A DNA stretch of 64,000 nt, taken from positions 1 through 64,000 of the forward strand of contig BLJB01000275.1 in assembly GCA_013423325.1 (NCBI GenBank). The letters are read 5' to 3'. The notes below the pieces were generated by a model, which was not told the DNA's origin, did no database searches, and was given only the letters and a program-made list of their open reading frames with translations. Below, one piece after another: positions 35,701 to 50,700 of the stretch (position 1 is the first letter of the stretch; each line of letters opens with the position of its first letter). The position numbers and the translations under genes were made by a program. Source of the DNA: Usnea hakonensis (taxonomy: Eukaryota > Ascomycota > Lecanoromycetes > Lecanorales > Parmeliaceae).

Positions 35701-38700
35701 CGGATGAGGTGCTGGTTTCGAGAGCTGGTAATTGAGACAGCGATGGCTCATCAATGGAAATCACCGTTGGGACCATGGAAGCATAACGATCTCGATACGC
35801 ATGTGAACACAACAAGATGGTGGCCTTTGTATCTTGTACGATCTCGGAATGACGAGTCAAAGGATGTGCAGGATCAAGAGGGACGATACCTCCGCCCGCC
35901 ATGAGTACCCCCAACTGCGCTACAAGAGCCCATCGTGACTTGTCCGTGCAAAATGGTACGAGGACTTCGGGTGCGACACCAAGCCGCCTCAGGTGCTTAG
36001 ACAATCGCGCCGCCTGGTTTCTGAGCTCCGCATAGGTAAAGTCGCCATCCCAAGCATGTACAGCTCGCGACTGAGGCTTAAGGACCGCTTGCTGCATGAA
36101 AAGATCGTGTATGCATTGTTCAACCACAGTTGGCTGGTAGCTATTCCAGGATCGAATCGTTTCGATATCATCCCCACTAATCACTTGTAAATCATTCATT
36201 TTGGCATTGTTGGTAGGTGTGGCGGAACAGATTTGACCTAGGATAGACTCGAGCTGACGGACCAACCTCTCGACATGCCATTTACTGATGACGTTTTGAT
36301 GGTAGTGCGCATCCACATGGATACTTGTTGCGTCCGCATTGCACTCCACTACGAGGGGATACGTGAAGAAATTGGAACCAACTCCACTATTGACAGGGTC
36401 CCACATCTTAGAATCTCCACCGGCTTCCGCCGTCTGGATCACGAGCAGATTTTGAAAGTCACAAGCGGTCGCTGTGTCAGCATTGAGCCTGCGAATATGC
36501 TGCAGGCCTACGTGCTGGTATGGAATGACATCAGCTGCCATCTGATAGACTTTCTGCAAGTATTCCATGACGGTCATCGAGCTATTCACCTGGATTCTTG
36601 TGGGTACAGTGGTCAGAGTAGGTCCCAGCATGTCAATGATGCCATCAACAGGAACATCACGCCCGGTCATCGTTTCGCCAAACACCACGTCGTCGCTTCC
36701 AGTGTGCGAGGACATCAAAATCGCCCACCCAGCTCGGATCATGGTGGGTAATGTGAACCCCGTACCTTTCGGCAACTCTGGCAACCGCATAGTGTATTTG
36801 AGAGTCTCAGCTTGAGCAGCTTTGTCCGCATCCATTGACGACACTTTGGGAAAATGTGAAGACTGCAAATCATCGAATTTGGACTTCCAGAATCGATCGC
36901 AGGCTTGGCTATCTGTGCTTCTGAGGTATCTGATAAATTGCGAGTAGGAAGCTCTCGGTGAAATAGGCGACTCTTCGAAATAAATGTCTTCCACTCTTTG
37001 TAGCATTCTTGGCATACTCCAGCCATCATAGAGCGCATGGTGGATCGACCACACAAAGTAGCGTGCTCCCCCATTTCCTTCATCAACAATTGTAAATTTC
37101 ATGAGCGGAGAACCACTATGTTCCGGAATCTGTAGAGCCGCATTGGTTGCATGCTCTGTGCTCTCTGCCGTGAACCACTCAATTCTCTCCTCCTTCAAGA
37201 CAACTTGAACAAATGTTGACATGTCTGTGTGGACGACCCGGGTTCTCAATATATCCGTGTCTTGTACCGCTTTCTCCCAAGAGGCCTTGAACTGTACAAT
37301 GTCAAGGGCTTCTGGCAAGCGGAACACGTTGTGGGCAACGTAAGCACCTGGCTGCTTGATAGACAGTGTGATGAGACCCTCTTGAAGAGGACTGCAGGGA
37401 TATACATCCGCCAACTCGTCCTTCTCCACGCGACACTGAGCTACGATTTCATCCAGCAGTTGATCAAGCGATTCAACATTGGTGAGCAACCCAAATTGCT
37501 TGAGCACAGTTTGGTCTTCCTCCTCCAAGGGGCTGCAAGCTGCGGCCATCTCGGCAAGACTTGGCGTCCGGAAGATATCAAGTACGCTCAACGAGATTTT
37601 TTCATTCCGAGCTCCAGCAACGAGTCTCATGGCCTGCACGCTGTCCCCACCGAGTACGAAGAAACTGTCATCGAGAGTGGCGGATGCAGGTTCTAAATTC
37701 AATACTGATTCCCACAGTGATCGAAGCCTCTTTTCCATATCAGTAGTCGGCCCTCGCTTATTGGTGGCACTCGCGAGTTTGAATGGTGCAGTATCTTCTT
37801 TCGAGAGCGATAGAACCATCTTAGCCAATCTGGGTCGGTCAAGCTTTCCTGAAACAGTCCATGGCATCTGGGAGAGAGGGAAGAACAGGGACGGGATCAT
37901 ATAGGTCGGGAGTGCTCCAGCAAGATTGGCTTTGAGGGCCTTGCAGAGTGAAATGGCCTTGTCGGACATTTGCAAAAGCAGAGGATCTTTGTCTGCATGT
38001 TCAGGCTCTGAAAGCGTCCGGTCATTTGATGAAGCGAAAAACATTGCCAAGAGTGATTGCTGGCCTGCTGGGGCGACCATCTCGACCGCAGTGTGGAGTT
38101 CGCCAGGTACGTTCTGCTTCACGTGATGCTCGATCTCTCCCAGTTCGATTCGCAGACCATTGAGCTTTATCTGACTGTCCTTTCGAGATATGTAAACAAT
38201 GGTCCCGTCCGAATTGTACCGCACTAAATCACCGGTCTTATAGATCAATCTGGCCACACCACTAGTCAGACCATGAACATCGATGGGCATCCAGCTCGGG
38301 GGTGCGACAAAAGAATCTGAAGTCTTCTTTTCATTGTTCAAGTATCCCCGCGCGACAGTATTGCCTTGGAGAACAAGCTCTCCAACACTTCCGATAGGCA
38401 TAAGTCGACCGTGATCTTGCGAATCCACGACCCAGCTTCTACACCCAACTGCACGGCCGATCACGGCAGGCTCATCATTTAACACATGACCTTGCGCATC
38501 CGCCTTGATGCTCGTCGTTGCAATCACCGCGCATTCGGACGGTCCGTACGCGTTTACGATGCTGGTCTTCCCAATCCATTTGGCAATATGTCCTGCTTGC
38601 ATTGCTTCACCTCCAGTCACCAAGACTTTCAAGCTAGGAACATCCTCTGGCTTCAGCACTTTCGCTACAGAGGGTGTCAAAAGTGTCCAATTGACCGACA

Positions 38701-41700
38701 TGCGGCTTATCGCACCCGAGATGTTGTTCATCCGCTCTACATCGCTGGGAACACAAACACAGGCGCCGGTTATTAGCGAGGTTAGGATCTCCATGATAGA
38801 AGCGTCAAAGCAGAGATTGGAAAATTGTAGGACTCTTGACGTCTTAGTCATAAGGATTCCAGGTGCATGCTCAGTAGCACCCGTTGCGAAAGCACGATGC
38901 GAAATGATAGTCCCTTTCGGCAAGCCGGTAGTTCCACTTGTGAATATCAAATACGCTGCGTTTTCCGGCTTAGGCTTAGAGTGCTCCATCTCTGTCACAG
39001 GCTCGACCTCGCTAGCCAGACTTCCATCCACAACCAAACCTCTAACATCAGTGAAATTTGTAAATTTCTCCATGTGCTTCGAAGATGTCAAAACAACTCT
39101 CGCTTTAACGTCCTCCATGATGAATTTGATTCTACTGTCCGGATGCGTTGGCTCGAGGGGAACAAAGGCGCCACCAGCTTGAAGTACTCCTAGCATAGCA
39201 ACAACCGCCCATAACGACTTCTCGAAACAGATGGGCACGTAAACTTCAGGTCCAACCCCCAATTTTGTGAGGCGCCCTGAGAGGCGTCTGGCGAGAGACA
39301 AGAGCTCCTCATAGGTTAGATCTCCATCCCATGAGCATACTGCTGGTGTTGCTGGCGGGAGTGATTGCGACTGATGACGGATCACATCGTGGACACACTC
39401 ATCCACCCTCGGCAGACTTCTCTGATTCCACTCGAAGACCTGCTTCTTATGGGCATCACTGCAAAACTCTAGACTTCCAACCGTCTGCTGTGGAGGCTTT
39501 GGCCGCATGATGGAGCGTAGGACCTGATTATAGGTATCGGATATGTTTCTGGCTTGAGTGTTGCTGACAAAATCCGTCCAGTAGTTGAAATGAACAGCAA
39601 CATTGTTACTGTTGGCCTCTACCCCAACCGTGAAGTCGTATTCAGAAGGATCGTAAGCGTCCACCACGTCGAAGTTGAGCTGCCCGTTCTTTTCCTTTTG
39701 CGTGTCTGGCCGCCTCTGAAAAGTGAAGGCGGTATTAAAAAGAGACTTTCCAGAAAGCTGTAATTCATGCTGAATGTCGCCCAAAGAGAAAGCCTGGTGT
39801 GCCATGCTCTGTGTGTAATCTTCCTGAATCTGCTCGAGGGTAGTGTTTACCAGGACACCGCTACTAAATTCCATTCGACATACTAGCATCGAGATGAAGA
39901 GCCCTACAGCATCCTGGATCCCTTCGATTGGAGCATCTCGGCCGGAGCTGAGGTAACCAAAGCAAATGTTGTCATTGCCAGTGTAAGCACGAAGGACCAA
40001 CGCCCAGACAAGCTGTAACACGTTCGAGAGAGTCACGCTGTGCTCTGCACAGAAGGATTGTAGGCGAGGCGTATCTTCAAGCTCGAGCTCGAGAGTTCGT
40101 AGCTCTCTCTTGTCTCTCTTACCATCCGCTAGGGCTGGAAAGTAGCATGGTTCGACACTGTCCAGATAACGGCGCCAATAGGCCACGTCCTCACTGCGAG
40201 AAGTCTGCTGGATGTGAGATATGTATTGACTGTAGCGCATCGCTTCTTTCAATCTTGATTGACTATTGTAGGCTTGGCCGAGGTCCTGCAGAATGATTGG
40301 TATCGAGGTACCATCGCAGAGTGCGTGGCTCATCTCCAATTTACAAAATATTTCCCCACCACTCTCTTGACAAATCGTCATCTGATGATGCGGCTGGGCC
40401 TCTGCAAACCCCAGTGGTTTCTGTTCTTGAAGAAGCCTTACTGCCATCGCCGTGTCGGAGGTAAGCAAGGCTATTCTTGGCGAGGTCTTCTTGAGTACTG
40501 CCTGATCCATGAGACCCTCTTGTGACACGCTTTCCATGAAGACAGTCCTCAGCATTGAATGTCTCTCTACTACCATCTGCCACGCACGGCTAAGACGCCC
40601 AGCGTCAACCCGAGCCGAACCGTTTAAGCTAGCAGAGAAGATTGACTGATACATGTACTGTCCAGTGTTCTTGATTTGACTGAGCAGCAGGCCTTGCTGC
40701 ATAGGCGAGCATCCATGAACGTCTTGAAGATCAAGTAGAGACGACACACCAATGGAAGGCAGTCTGGCCTGAAGTGTCTCAATAGCAGAATAGCTCAGCG
40801 CCAACAAGGGGAAACTGCTCAGCGTCGGCTGGGGTTGTAGCTCGAGAAGTCGCTCTGATGAATGACGTAGAGCGTTCTCGAGTTCCGAAGCCCATAGCTG
40901 GATGCCAGTCTGACGTTGAATGTCTCGACTGTACGAGAATGAAACTTTCAGGGCCCCTTCAACAATAGACGCAGAAATCTCGAATAGCGCGAATCGCGGA
41001 ACTGATGCGCCGATATCGGAGCCAGACGATAGTCCATCCAGCGGCTGAAGTACCGCCCCACTTCTCTTGAATTGTTTCTCCTGACCCAGGTAGTTGAAAG
41101 CAACCTCCATGGGCCAATGTTTACCAAAAGACTCTCTTCCCTTCTCCGTCAACATGCGATGCGAAAAGTATTCGCGGCCTTTGCCAACGTTACGACTTCG
41201 TTGATCTTTGACCCAACGAATTACCTTGACGATGTCGGAATCCTGCGAAGCTTTGGCTGGGAGGAAGACCGGGCTGATGGTAGTGAACCAACCAACGGTG
41301 CGCGTCAAGTCAAGGCTCGAATCCCAAGGCTCCCGACCATGAGCCTCATTAAATACTGCTGGTACGGATCTCCGGTCGGGAAACGATTGGCGGAAAGAGT
41401 AGAGGATGGAACCAAGGAGTACATCAATGAGTTCACTTTGCAGCGGTTGTTGACACGGCCCGAGGAGTATACTGGTTGTCTTTTCGTCGAGCTGAAACTC
41501 TAGATCGCGGACAGCGCCGTATGTGTTTACCTTGTCAGCCATTCCCCAGTAAGCATAGTCGGCCACAGGAGTGTCATCGTATAATCCGGTCTCAATTGAA
41601 GGCCTCGACAGCGAATGTTCACTTTGTAGACGGGACCAAATCTGGAATGGAAGTGATGGCTGGACTGTCATTCTCCCAGAGACAAGCAAAGCCTCAAGAT

Positions 41701-44700
41701 CCTCAAGAAGTATACCCCACGAGACAACATCGATGACGAGATGGTGTGCAATAATTGAGAGAACTTGCGAACTGTCGTCTTCGACTTCAAACAAATCAAC
41801 TGCAAATACCGGTCCGTGCTGAATGTCGAGGCTTTTCTGGGATTGCTCAACGAGGGAAATGATGCGATTAGAAGAGAATGTGCCGGAGTGCTCAGTAAAG
41901 CGATACGAACCGGAGGCCTCTTTATTCAGTCTCTGTACCCATCCAATCCCAGGTTGTTGCTCATAGTGTGCTCTCAGCATTGAGTGTGCGCCGACCAGAG
42001 CTTTGACAGCCGCAGCAATCTTATTCCTATCTTGCCTTTCGGCCAATTTCACGGTAATACTCTGATTGAAGTGATTGAAATTATCACCCACCCAACCAAA
42101 GAACAACTGCTGAATGGGAGATAAGCTAAAGGCTTTATCAAACAGTTCATTGCCATACTCGGTACTCTGTGGCAAAGTGACACGTGCCGCTAAGTGGGAG
42201 ATAGACTGGCTACGCATGATGTCCTGAACAGTCACGCCTAGACCCTGATTCCGACACTGCGATGCAACCTGCAGCGCAGAGATAGAGTCACCACCTAGGT
42301 AAAGGAAGTTTTGGTCCAGCCCAATCCGTTCAGCAGGCAGATGTAAGACCTTGGACCAAACTAGCTGTAGCTGTTGCTCCAGCTCTGAGCCTTGAACGTT
42401 CGCACCTTCGGTATTGTTTCCGGAGAGCTCCCGATGGACGTCTTCCGGCATGTCCTCAACTAGCATTGTCATGCGTCTACGATCCAGCTTTCCGCTTGGC
42501 AGTAGAGGGAGATCTTGCAGCACAATCCAGTTAGAGGGGACCATATACGGCGGCAGGCGACTAGATACATAATCTCGTAAGTTGCGCACATGTGCTTCGC
42601 CGTCTTGCCGAGAGACCAAGCGCAAGGTATCATGGTTTATGCCTGCTTCCAATCTTTGCTTAAAAGAAAGTACTGCAACCAATTGCTTGTCATGGATTCC
42701 ACGTGAGGGGATCACCGCTAACGCGTGCTGAATTGTTGATACTTGGCCTAAATGATGCTCTACCTCGCTAAGTTCTAGCCTTTGGCCATGGAGTTTCGCC
42801 TGATTGTCCTTCCGACCGACGTAAAGAACAGATCCATCATCAGCATACTTGACGAGATCCCCGGTTCTGTAAACCATGTGCACGGCCGAGCTTTCGTTCG
42901 GGTAAAATAATTGAAGCCATTTAGGATTACGAATAAATGCTTGTTTCGTCTTCTCTGGCTCCTTCAGGTAACCGCGTGCCAGGATTGGGCCTTCGACTAA
43001 AAGTTCACCAATTGCGCCGACAGGTACCAGCTCATTGGGGTCATGCTGATTGCCAATGAAGCAACGGCCTCCGACTGCTCTGCCTATGTTCGACGGACTC
43101 GAGGTTGACGAAACATGGCTGTTCACTGTAGCTACGACCGCACACTCGCTCGGCCCATACGCATTGATAAGGTGCGTGTGATCAGCCCAGGCAGAGATGT
43201 GGTTCTGGGACATGGCCTCCCCGCCGAGAACCAAGTTTTCCAAATAAGGCACATCCTTCGGCGAGATCATCTGAGCAAAAGACGGAGTGAGCAGAGCCCA
43301 GTTGACTTTCATATCATTGATGACCTTTGTCGGGTTGTTTAGTCGCTCTTTGTCATCGGGCACACAAACACAGCCGCCTAAGATCAATGTAGTGAAAATT
43401 TCCACAATAGAGGCATCGAAAGTATATGATGCAAATTGAAGACTCCGAGACGTCGAAGACATCCGCATTGCCGGGCCGTGGGCGAAAGCCCCGCTGACAA
43501 AAGCCTCATGGGGAACCAAGGTACCCTTAGGCTTTCCCGTCGAGCCGCTGGTGAATATAATGTAGGCAACATCGCTACCGGTGGAAGTCGGAAGGGGCTT
43601 AGCCTGCGTGATTGCACCGGTAATCATCTTGAGATTGACGAGGACGGTTGGAATACCGAGTGAATCGCATACACCCTCAAATCTTGGCGAGCAGAGAATC
43701 GTTTTCGCCTCGACATCCGATACAATGCTTTGCAAACGTGCCTTCGGAGATTCTCCATCGATAGCGACGAACGCTGCTCCTACTTTCAAAACTGCAAGCA
43801 TAACGATTATCGTCAATGCGGATTTCTCGAAGCAGATGGGCACAAAAGATTGATGGCCTATGCCGAGCTCACTCAAATGCCAGGCAAAGGAAGTGGCTAG
43901 GTCTTCCAATTCGCGATACGTAAGCTGAACATCCCAAGAACAGATGGCTGGGGTTGAAAGAGGCAATGTCAGAACCTGCTCATAGATCAGTTCATGGATA
44001 CAACCTCTGACAGTCTTGGGGACAGCGCGGTTCCATTGCTGTATAGAAGTACGGTCATCTCCATGTATGGTTCTGACGTCGGCCAAATTTAAAGAGTGGG
44101 CGTCCGTTGAATTGAGCCGCATTAGAACGCATTCGAAATAACGGAGGAGTCTCTTCAGATGCCACTCGGGAAGAAGGCCAGGATCAAAGTGCGAGCTAAC
44201 CTCCACTTCCGTGGCATTAACATCAAAGGAGACCGTGAGCGCATAGGTAAAAAAACTATCAGTTTCTAAAGTTTCGACCTGCCAGAAATTGTTGCTCGCT
44301 TCCGGAGCATCAGTGTTGATCGCGATCAGAGTCTGGAACTCGCAAGCTTTGGTCGTATCAGAGTTGATACGCTTAATTCGCTGAAGGCCTGCGTGCTGAT
44401 AAGGCATGGCCTCGGTAAACCCATCTTGAAGATAGGTCAGATACTTAGCAACTGAGAGGTCGTGCCGAGCCTGTACTCGTACTGGGATTGTCGCGAATGT
44501 TGGGCCGATCATTTCGAAGATTCCTGGGACTGGAGCGTCGCGACCCGTCACAGTTTCGCCAAAGACAACATCCTCCGAATTCGAGTAGGCTGAGACTGTC
44601 AAAGCCCATGCCGCACGAATCAATGATGCCGCGGTAAATTCCATCCCAGATGCTCGAGCGAGGGACACAGTGTGCACTAATTGGTTTGTAACGCGTGGTT

Positions 44701-47700
44701 CGTAATCTGGTCTCGGTAGCATTGGGAATTGGGGCGAGTTCGTGCCTTCCAATTTTGACTGCCAAAACCTGTCTGATTGAACAGCATCCACATTTGAGAG
44801 GTATCGGATGAAACTTGAATAGGAGGTACCCTCATTTGAGCTCACTGTCTCAGAGCTCTTGTAGTGTGCTTGGATCTTGTCCAAAATGAGATCACTCGAC
44901 CATCCATCGTAAAGAGCGTGATGAACGGTCCACACGAAATAGGCTTCGTTAGCGTTGTTGTGGACCACAGCATATCCGGTAAGGCTGGCCCCATTGTACG
45001 CAGGCTTGATCCTCTCGGTGGCGGATAAGTCCTCCAAATCTCTTGATTCAGACCACTCGATCTGCTCACTTACAACTACTTGAAGAAAACCTAGAGAGTC
45101 CGTGTAAACTATGCGAGTTCGTAAAATCTTCTCAGCTGCGACCACAGCTTCCCATGCCTTTTTGAACTTAGGAATGTCGATTGACGAAAGACGATAAACA
45201 TTTTGAGCGACATAGGCGCCATCCTGTTTGCTGCTTAGGGCAATCAGGCCTTCTTGAATAGAGGTACAAGGGTATATATCCTCAACGGTTCTCTCGTCGA
45301 CCTTGCAAAATTGTGCTACCTCGCTAATCACTCGGTCGGTGGGAATGGAGGGGGGGAGAAGAGTAAATGGCTGCGGACCGTTTTGGGTAGCTCCTGAGAT
45401 GACAGTGTCAGCGAAAGACGCATTCGTAGACATTTCGGAAAGCGTCGCGTTGCGAAAGATGTCAGCAACTGTAAGGCTCACTGCCTTGGACCTAGCAGCG
45501 GTTACAAGACGAATTGCCGCAATTGAATCACCTCCCATTCTGAAAAATTGAGCGTCCATGCCAATGGACCCCGGATCGAGGCGCAAGACAGACTCCCACA
45601 AGCCCGCTAAGGTCTTTTCGATATCCGTCGATGGCTCTCTACCACTGCTACCCGCGAGCCGGAACATTGCCACTTGGCTGTCAGTCATGGACTTGGCATG
45701 GGCATGTAGCTGCTTTCTGTCTAGCTTCCCCGAGGTTGTAAGCGGCAATCTCGCCATAGGAATGTACAATGCGGGCACCATGTGTTTCGGTAGAGTCTTT
45801 GCCAAAGACGCCTCCAGAGTTTTGAAAGTGTTCATGAGCATGGTAGACAACGGCAGCAGTCCGTTTTCAGGCACGGTAGCCCGAACACTATCATCTCCCT
45901 GCGGGCATGCAAACAGGGCAAGAGCTTTCGAGCTACCTTGACCGTCACCAGGAGTGATCAACTCGACAGCATAGTGCCAATCGGCCTCAAGATGGGTTCG
46001 AACGTGGAACTCGATCTCACCAAGCTCGATTCTTTGGCCGTGTAGCTTGACTTGCTGATCTTTACGGCCAATGTAGGCTATTGTACCGTCAGAATTGTAT
46101 CGTACTAGATCTCCCGTTTTGTACATGCGACGAGGCTTCTGGGAACCGCCAATTTCGAAACTTCGCGCCCATCTCGGGTTTTCGATAAAAACCTCCGAGG
46201 TTTTTTCCACGTTGTTGAGATAACCCCTAGCGAGTATAGGGCCCTCAATCAGCAACTCACCTTCACAGCCGATTGCGACAAGGCGGTTGTGATCTATTGG
46301 GTCGACGATCCAGGAGACGCTTCCTACAGAGCGTCCAATGTTGGACGGATCACTCGATCTTCCAATATTTGACCTGTGAGTTGAGTTGATGGAGCATTCA
46401 GAAGGCCCATACTGGTTGTGGATTTCGACTTTGTCTCCCCATACTTCCAACACTGCTTTCGTCAGGGCTTCACCACCTAAAGCCAACCCTTTGATGGTCG
46501 GCATCTCCGCTGGATTGAGATAGGTGGCAACAGTAGGAGTTAGATCCATGAAGTTTGCATTCAGTCTTGACACGGCACTCGGAAGATCATTTAAGCGATC
46601 TTGATCAGAAGGTACACAGACAGTGCCACCCCGCTGGAGTGTCGTAAAGATTTCCTCGAGGTTATTGTCAAATGTGTAACTCGCGAATTGTAAGAACCGC
46701 GTGTCTTGACTAACACCCAGAGCTGATCCATGAGCATAAGAGCTTGTGACCAAAGCCCTGTGTTCTAGGATGACGCCTTTGGGCTTTCCAGTGCTCCCAC
46801 TGGTATAGATAACACAACACGGATCATTGGGCTTTACCGACGAAGACAGCGGATGCTGGACAAGCTGTAATTTGTCAAGGAAAACCTGGTCAACACCCAC
46901 GACGTGAACATCCATAGCAGCAAACATAGTGGTAAAGCATGGAGATGTCAAAATGACTCGGGCTCGGGTATCTTTGATACGCAGCTCAAGCGCGGCCATA
47001 GGGTGCATGGGATCCAGAGCTACGAAAGCAGCCCCAGCCTTCAGTACACCCAACATTCCGACAATGGTGTATGCCGACTTTTCGAAGCACAGACAGACGT
47101 ATGATCCCGATGTAACGCCAAACAGACTCAGATATCCTGCAAGTCTTCCCGCGAGCGCGTCAAGCTCTGCATAGGTGAGCTCCGAATCCCAAGCTTTGAC
47201 GGCGGATGCCTCTGGTCGTCGGGTCATTTGTTCAGAAACAACCTCGTGGACGCACTTCTGAATAGTTTCTGGAATGCAGCTGTTCCAACCTTCGATTTGT
47301 CGCTCGTCAGACTCACTCACCATACACAAATCTTTAACATCTGACTCAGAATGGTTTAGAACGTTCTTCAGTGCTTGAAGAAATGTGTTTGTAACGTTCA
47401 TGGCGTGCTTCTCAGACAAGCAGTCAGACCAGTAGTCCAAGTCGACAGCAGCGCTCTCTTCTGCGACCTCTATGTTGATGGAGACGCTGTATTCGGTGGG
47501 ATCATAGTAGGGAAAGCATTCATCGAAGGATATTGCACTCTGCTGACCTACTGATTTCGGAGGAAGTTTTCGATATGACAGGGAAGTGTTGAATAGAGAA
47601 GATCCGGCAAGTTTCAAAGCGTGCAGTACTTCTGACAAAGCGGTTTGGCGATGAGCCTGGCCATTCGAGAGATCCGTCTGGACCTGCTGCATGACTGCTA

Positions 47701-50700
47701 TGAGTGGTGTCTCAGGACTAAGCGTAACTCGGCAGACTAGCATGTTGACAAGGTATCCCACAAGGTCTTCCACCTGCTCTATCGAGTCGTCTCTTGTGGA
47801 CATGAGATATCCGAAGCAAACGTCGTGAGAACCAGTGTAGGCTTGGAGTGTCAATGCCCATGCCGTGTGGAAGACGTTGGCCATTGTCACTCCATGTAGG
47901 TTGCAAAACTTTTGGACCTCCGAGATGCCATCCACGGGGATGCGTTTGGAACGCAGCTCACGCTTCGAATACATAGCGTCGTTGAGTACTGGGAAATTAG
48001 TCGACTCGACTTCAGCGAGGTATGACTTCCAATACCCAATGCCTGCTTGGGGCGGTTGTCTTTGCAGAAAGGCAATATAGTTGCTGTACAATGGCCCAGT
48101 CTCAGATAAAGCCTTCCCTCCGTAAAAGGACGCGAGTTCGCGAAAGATCGTTGATATTGATGACCCGTCTACGATCGCGTGGCTGAGCTCTAATTTGCAG
48201 ATTACCTGATGCGTCAACGTTTCGCAAATCGTGAACCGATGAGATGGCTTCTGTTCATTGTATTCCATAGGTTGCTGCGAGCTGAGCAGCCGAAGTGCGT
48301 CGGTTTCGGTCTCGCAGTCTAGACGTAAAGTGTTGGCCTCGACCTTCCTAAGAACTATCTGATCATAAAGGGCGTCTTCTTGGCTTAGACTTTCAACAAA
48401 AATTGTTCGCAGAGAGGGGTGCCGATTGACCACCTTTTGCCACGCATGTGCGACCTTGTTGCTGTCAACAAGCATACCATCTCTTGATTTTACCCGGTAG
48501 GTGCCATGGATTGCGTAAAACCCTGCATCTTTCTGTCTACTGATCAAAAGGCCCTGTTGAATCTGTGAGCATCGATATATATCTTCAACATACCTTATAT
48601 TCGAAATGCCAATCTGGGGAAGTCTGTCTGTGAGGAGCTGCTGCAAGCTATCGTAAGTCATCGAAATCAAAGGAAAATCGCTCAAAGTAGGCTGGTAAGC
48701 CATTTTGGCCAGATTTGGCGGCGCCGTAGTCAAGGTCTCTTGGCACGCGGATACCCAGGCCCTGATCTTTTCCTGATTTCTCATGCGTCGGTTGAAGGTG
48801 AACGAAAAGCGAAGTTTTCCCTGCGCAATGACGGCAGAGATTTCAAACAAGCCAAAGCGAGGAGTGTCCTGGCCCACATCAGAGTTACCGCCGGCTCCCC
48901 GCGCTTCTCCTGCCAATTCCTTGACAGGAAGAAGCAAGGCGTCCTCACGTTCGAGCTGCTGGTATACTCCTAGGTAGTTAAATGTGAACTCGAGCGGCCA
49001 ATGATTTCCAAATTTCTTGCCGCCTTTGGATGTGAGCAGCCGGCTTGCGAAATAAGGTCTTCCATTAGCAGGTACTGCACGTCTGAAATCCTTGACTCGC
49101 TTCAAGGTATCCAGAAAATCTGGGGCCTCTGGCGACTGCACGTGTACTGGATAAATGGATGTGAACCAGCCAATGGTTCGTGAGAGGTCAATGCTATTGT
49201 CCCACGGCTCGCGCCCGTGACCTTCGTTGAAGATTGTCGGAGGGCCTCGGTCTGTGAAAGTCTTTGTGAATGAATACATCATTGCTGCAATCAGTACATC
49301 GACGGTGTCAGTATGCAGAGCTTGATGGCACTTCGACGTGATGAATGTAGTAGCTGGGTTGTCTAATTCAAATCTTTCGCAGGCTACGTTTCCATATGTA
49401 TTCTCCCCTTCTTGAATGTCCCAATAGTCAAAGCTTTGCCGGGGTACATCACTTGCTGGCAAGACTGAGTTAAGTGGAATCTTGTGGGCATGCTCTAACT
49501 GCCTTTTGCACCAAGTCTGGAATGATAAACTCGGTTGCACATCCGAAGCTGACGCAGGGTGCGTAAGAAAGTCCTCTACGTCTTGGAGAATTACGCGCCA
49601 AGATACGAGATCAACGACGAGGTGATGAGCCGTCATAAAAAGCAATTGGTCACCACCTTCGATATTGAAAAGTTCCATGGCGAAAAGAGGCCCGTTGACA
49701 GGATTGAGCGAAGCTTGAGTTTTGGACATTACGTGTTCTGCTTCTTCTCTCGAAGAGCACTGATGCACACGAAAGGTGTAAGAGCCTGTCACGTCTGTGG
49801 TGATCCGTTGTTTCCACTCATCATCGAAAACTGACAAACGAAATCTAGCCCGCAGCATTGAATGGCGGTGTACGATGGCTTTGGCCGTTTGTTGTAGAGC
49901 CCCTGGTTGGAACACCTTAGTTAAGCGTACGAAGACGCTTTGGTTGAAATGGCCTTTACGGTCAGGATACTGAAAGTACAAGCTTTGGATTGGCGAGAGA
50001 TCGAAGTCTTCTTCAATTACCTCGACTTCTTTGGCGCTCTGGCCAACTGCTCCTGCAAGAGATGCGAGATGACGCAAGGATTTGGCACGAAGAATATCTT
50101 GAACTATGACCCCGATTTTGTTGATCTTGCAGCGACTTTGCACCATCATTGCGGATATGGAGTCCCCTCCCAGACTCAGGAATGATTGATTCAAGCCAAT
50201 TTGGTTGGCCCGGAGATTGAGGACGTCAGCCCAGATCGATCTTAGACGGGCTTCAAGTTCTGTGGTTGGGTTCCCATCTTTTTCTCGGCCCTGAACCCAT
50301 TGGGCGTATGTTTCTTCACTCATACCTTGAACTTGATTGCAGACTGTCTTTCTGTCGAGTTTTGCCGACTTGAGAAGAGGTATAGACTGGACAACAAGCC
50401 ATATAGAAGGAACCATAAAATTAGGGATTCGATGCGAGAGTCCTTCCCGCGCGGTAGCAATCGTAGGTTGTGCTTCGTCTTGCTCCACTTCATCGACAAA
50501 TCGGAGAGCACTCATCTCTCCGCTTGCTGATGTTCTAGGGTGCAGGCAGATCACAGCTACGAGACGGTTTCTGCAAAAACCGGCTTTAGGCATCAATACC
50601 ACCGCCTGCTGCACACTTGGCTCATTCGCCAGATGGTGTTCAATCTCTCCAAGTTCGATTCTCTGTCCATGTAGCTTCACTTGATTGTCTTTGCGACCAA

